Assembly: GCA_028822575.1 (NCBI GenBank)
Contig: JAPKDN010000192.1
Location: 1-6,420 of the forward strand
Reading direction: 5' to 3'
DNA: 6,420 nt
Source of the DNA: Alphaproteobacteria bacterium
GTDB lineage: Bacteria > Pseudomonadota > Alphaproteobacteria > Thalassobaculales > Thalassobaculaceae
Positions 5,221 through 6,420 of the stretch are shown here, in pieces (the stretch's first letter is position 1; each line of letters opens with the position of its first letter). The translations under genes and the position numbers were made by a program. Under the pieces are notes generated by a model. The model was not told where the DNA came from. It saw only the letters and a program-made list of their open reading frames with translations, and ran no database searches.

Positions 5221-6075
5221 TTATCCCTGAGCATAGCCATGTGCAGTCAACTCGGCGCCACAGATGTCGTTGACCAAGGCAATCTGGGCCGATGAAAGCA
5301 CGCCGCGCCAGTCCCTGGCCTGACCTTTACGAAAATAGCTAGAGCCGTCTTCTTCACCTGGGGAGCGTCCGCCGGACAGGTGGGTGAAATCAGTTTCCAG
5401 GCGCAAGGCCTCAATCGTGGTTGGCGTGCTGTCCAAGTCAAAGAAATTCAGCATTCCCAAGACGGTGGCCGGAAAGTCGTCAATGAGACTCTCGTAATGA
5501 ATATCGAAGGTTCTGTCTGGGAATTCCCGGCGTGTCGCGTTGAGCAATTCCAATTGCTTCAGCCAATGGTTGGCAATTTCTGACAGTAAGAAATCACTTG
5601 GTTCGTCAAGAACTGAGTTTTTATCCTGGGCGACGCGACGGGTATGGGCTAGGGCAGAAATCGCGATGTCTCTTGGGTCGCGAATAACGTTAATGATCCG
5701 TGCGTCGGGCAAATAGCGCATGAACCCCTTGGCGCTGAGGGTTAACTCCTTGATGCCGGACCAAACGACATCTTCTGGCGCCTTTTCCAAGGCGACGCGT
5801 ATCATGGCATAGAACAATTTCACACTATCACCGCGATCCAGTGGCTCGACGCCCTGATTGTCGCGTTGCTGGTCCCTAAGTGTGATTAGGTCATTGTAAT
5901 CCGTGACGACGTCTCTTAACTGGGGCCAAAAATTTGTGAACTGATCCTCCGCGCGGCAATGCATTTTTGGATGAGCTCGGCAGATACGTTGAACCCAGGT
6001 TGTGCCACTTTTGGGCATCGCGGTAATGAGGAAGTATTTCATGAGTTTAGATTTGCCATTTGCCGCTCCGTCCAT
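5221..6075 (-). CDS. PAPS-dependent sulfotransferase family protein
   Basis: This 284-residue cytosolic sulfotransferase would move the sulfuryl group from 3'-phosphoadenosine 5'-phosphosulfate to an unknown hydroxyl or amine acceptor. The 5'-phosphosulfate loop P-K-S-G-T-T-W lies at 21-27. The 3'-phosphate motif I-N-V-I-R-D-P-R-D-I-A-I-S lies at 128-140 (R132 and S140). A C-terminal F-R-K-G-Q-A-R-D-W-R (248-257) corresponds to the R-K-G-x-x-G-x-W loop of the family, with A replacing the usual second glycine. Start choice is uncertain: neither the ATG at 6075 nor the in-frame ATG at 6042 (residue 12, reading M-K-Y-F-L-I-T-A-M-P-K-S-G-T-T-W) has a ribosome binding site. The latter gives the more usual short N-terminus. 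The gene appears intact. No PAPS-making genes are nearby, so the acceptor cannot be inferred. It is divergent from the malic enzyme pseudogene, 59 bp away. Confidence 0.93.
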   Translation of the reverse strand: MDGAANGKSKLMKYFLITAMPKSGTTWVQRICRAHPKMHCRAEDQFTNFWPQLRDVVTDYNDLITLRDQQRDNQGVEPLDRGDSVKLFYAMIRVALEKAPEDVVWSGIKELTLSAKGFMRYLPDARIINVIRDPRDIAISALAHTRRVAQDKNSVLDEPSDFLLSEIANHWLKQLELLNATRREFPDRTFDIHYESLIDDFPATVLGMLNFFDLDSTPTTIEALRLETDFTHLSGGRSPGEEDGSSYFRKGQARDWRGVLSSAQIALVNDICGAELTAHGYAQG

Positions 6076-6122
6076 TTTATTGGTTTAGCGCTGAACAAGC
6101 CCCCTGTAAATTCGCGTAAACT

Positions 6123-6128
6123 GGGAGG
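6123..6128 (+). promoter_or_regulatory. strong ribosome binding site of the malic enzyme remnant
   Basis: GGGAGG lies six bases before the ATG at 6135. It fixes the original start of the broken malic enzyme frame and shows that decay has not reached the translation signal. Ribosomes would now make only an eight-residue peptide (MATKSGIL) before the TGA. Confidence 0.75.
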
Positions 6129-6134
6129 GAATAG

Positions 6135-6420
6135 ATGGCCACCAAGTCGGGCATTTTGTGAGAAGCCGCGCTTTACTAAAATCGAGTTCTGAGGCCCGGC
6201 AAGCTTGCCATTGAACCGACGAAGCCGCTTGTTACAAAACAGGATCTATCGCTCGCCTATTTGCCCAGGGTGGCCTTTGCCTGGACCGCCATCGTCGATG
6301 ATCCGAGCCAGGCTTCAAACCTTACGGCGCGGGGTAATATTGTCGACGTGGTAACCAACGAGCCGGCCGTGCTTGGATTGGCCAATACCGGGCCCTTGGC
6401 AATAAAGCCGTTCATGGAGG
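6135..6420 (+). pseudogene. maeB: NADP-malic enzyme (MaeB-type), 5' part, with two in-frame stops
   Basis: Reading one frame from the ATG at 6135 to the window end (95 codons, no frameshift) gives a recognisable malic enzyme N-terminus. It contains E-A-A-L (codons 10-13), R-P-G-K-L-A-I-E-P-T-K-P-L, D-L-S-L-A-Y, L-T-A-R-G-N-I-V-D-V-V-T-N, A-V-L-G-L and G-P-L-A-x-K-P-x-M-E. Intact MaeB decarboxylates malate to pyruvate and makes NAD(P)H. Here TGA (6159-6161, codon 9) and TAA (6177-6179, codon 15) interrupt the frame; the TAA falls where relatives have the Tyr of D-Y-H-R. Normally conserved residues have also changed: Y-S-P-G-V-A reads Y-L-P-R-V-A, the following Pro-Cys reads A-W, and G-L-G-N-I-G reads G-L-A-N-T-G. 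No ATG or GTG restart lies between the stops and the conserved block. Substitutions without indels suggest fairly recent loss. The 3' part is beyond the window. Confidence 0.88.

Noticed and set aside
6135..6420. Reading the interrupted malic enzyme as a recoded gene (selenocysteine or stop readthrough)
   Set aside because: Two different stops (TGA and TAA) lie six codons apart, and conserved residues downstream are also lost, which fits decay better.

Overview
The window looks like a chromosomal segment of an alphaproteobacterium. Support comes from the pyrB-pyrC order, the sequence style of LipB, PyrB and the malic enzyme remnant, GTG starts inside four-base overlaps, and moderately high GC. 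I cannot name the genus; a Rhodospirillales-like lineage is only a guess. Most of the content is housekeeping, and I see no phage, insertion sequence, CRISPR array or defence island.

Left part (1-2151, all minus strand): the first codons of pyrC overlap the end of pyrB, forming a pyrimidine biosynthesis unit transcribed out of the window. A good sigma70-type promoter sits so close to the pyrB ATG that the transcript would be almost leaderless. Upstream lies an AEC-family (auxin efflux carrier type) membrane transporter on the same strand.

Middle part (2152-3873): divergent from the transporter is a two-gene plus-strand unit, acylphosphatase (acyP) followed by a 141-residue unnamed protein. 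Its GTG start overlaps the acyP stop, and it carries an RX4H motif in a helical context reminiscent of HEPN/DUF4145 proteins. It converges on lipB (octanoyltransferase, minus strand), whose 3' end contains a perfect 18-bp palindrome. A complete tRNA-Leu(GAG) with encoded CCA follows on the plus strand.

Right part (3874-6420): an SDR-family oxidoreductase (minus), a small dimeric alpha/beta-barrel (EthD-like) protein (plus) and a PAPS-dependent sulfotransferase (minus) make up an accessory stretch with no clear joint pathway. The window ends in the 5' part of a malic enzyme gene (maeB-like, plus strand) that is a decaying pseudogene. It keeps its start codon and a strong ribosome binding site, but has in-frame TGA and TAA stops at codons 9 and 15 and substitutions at normally invariant positions.

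The most noteworthy observations are the malic enzyme pseudogene, the HEPN-like partner of acylphosphatase, and the near-leaderless pyrB promoter. I found no convincing evidence of an undescribed multi-gene system.
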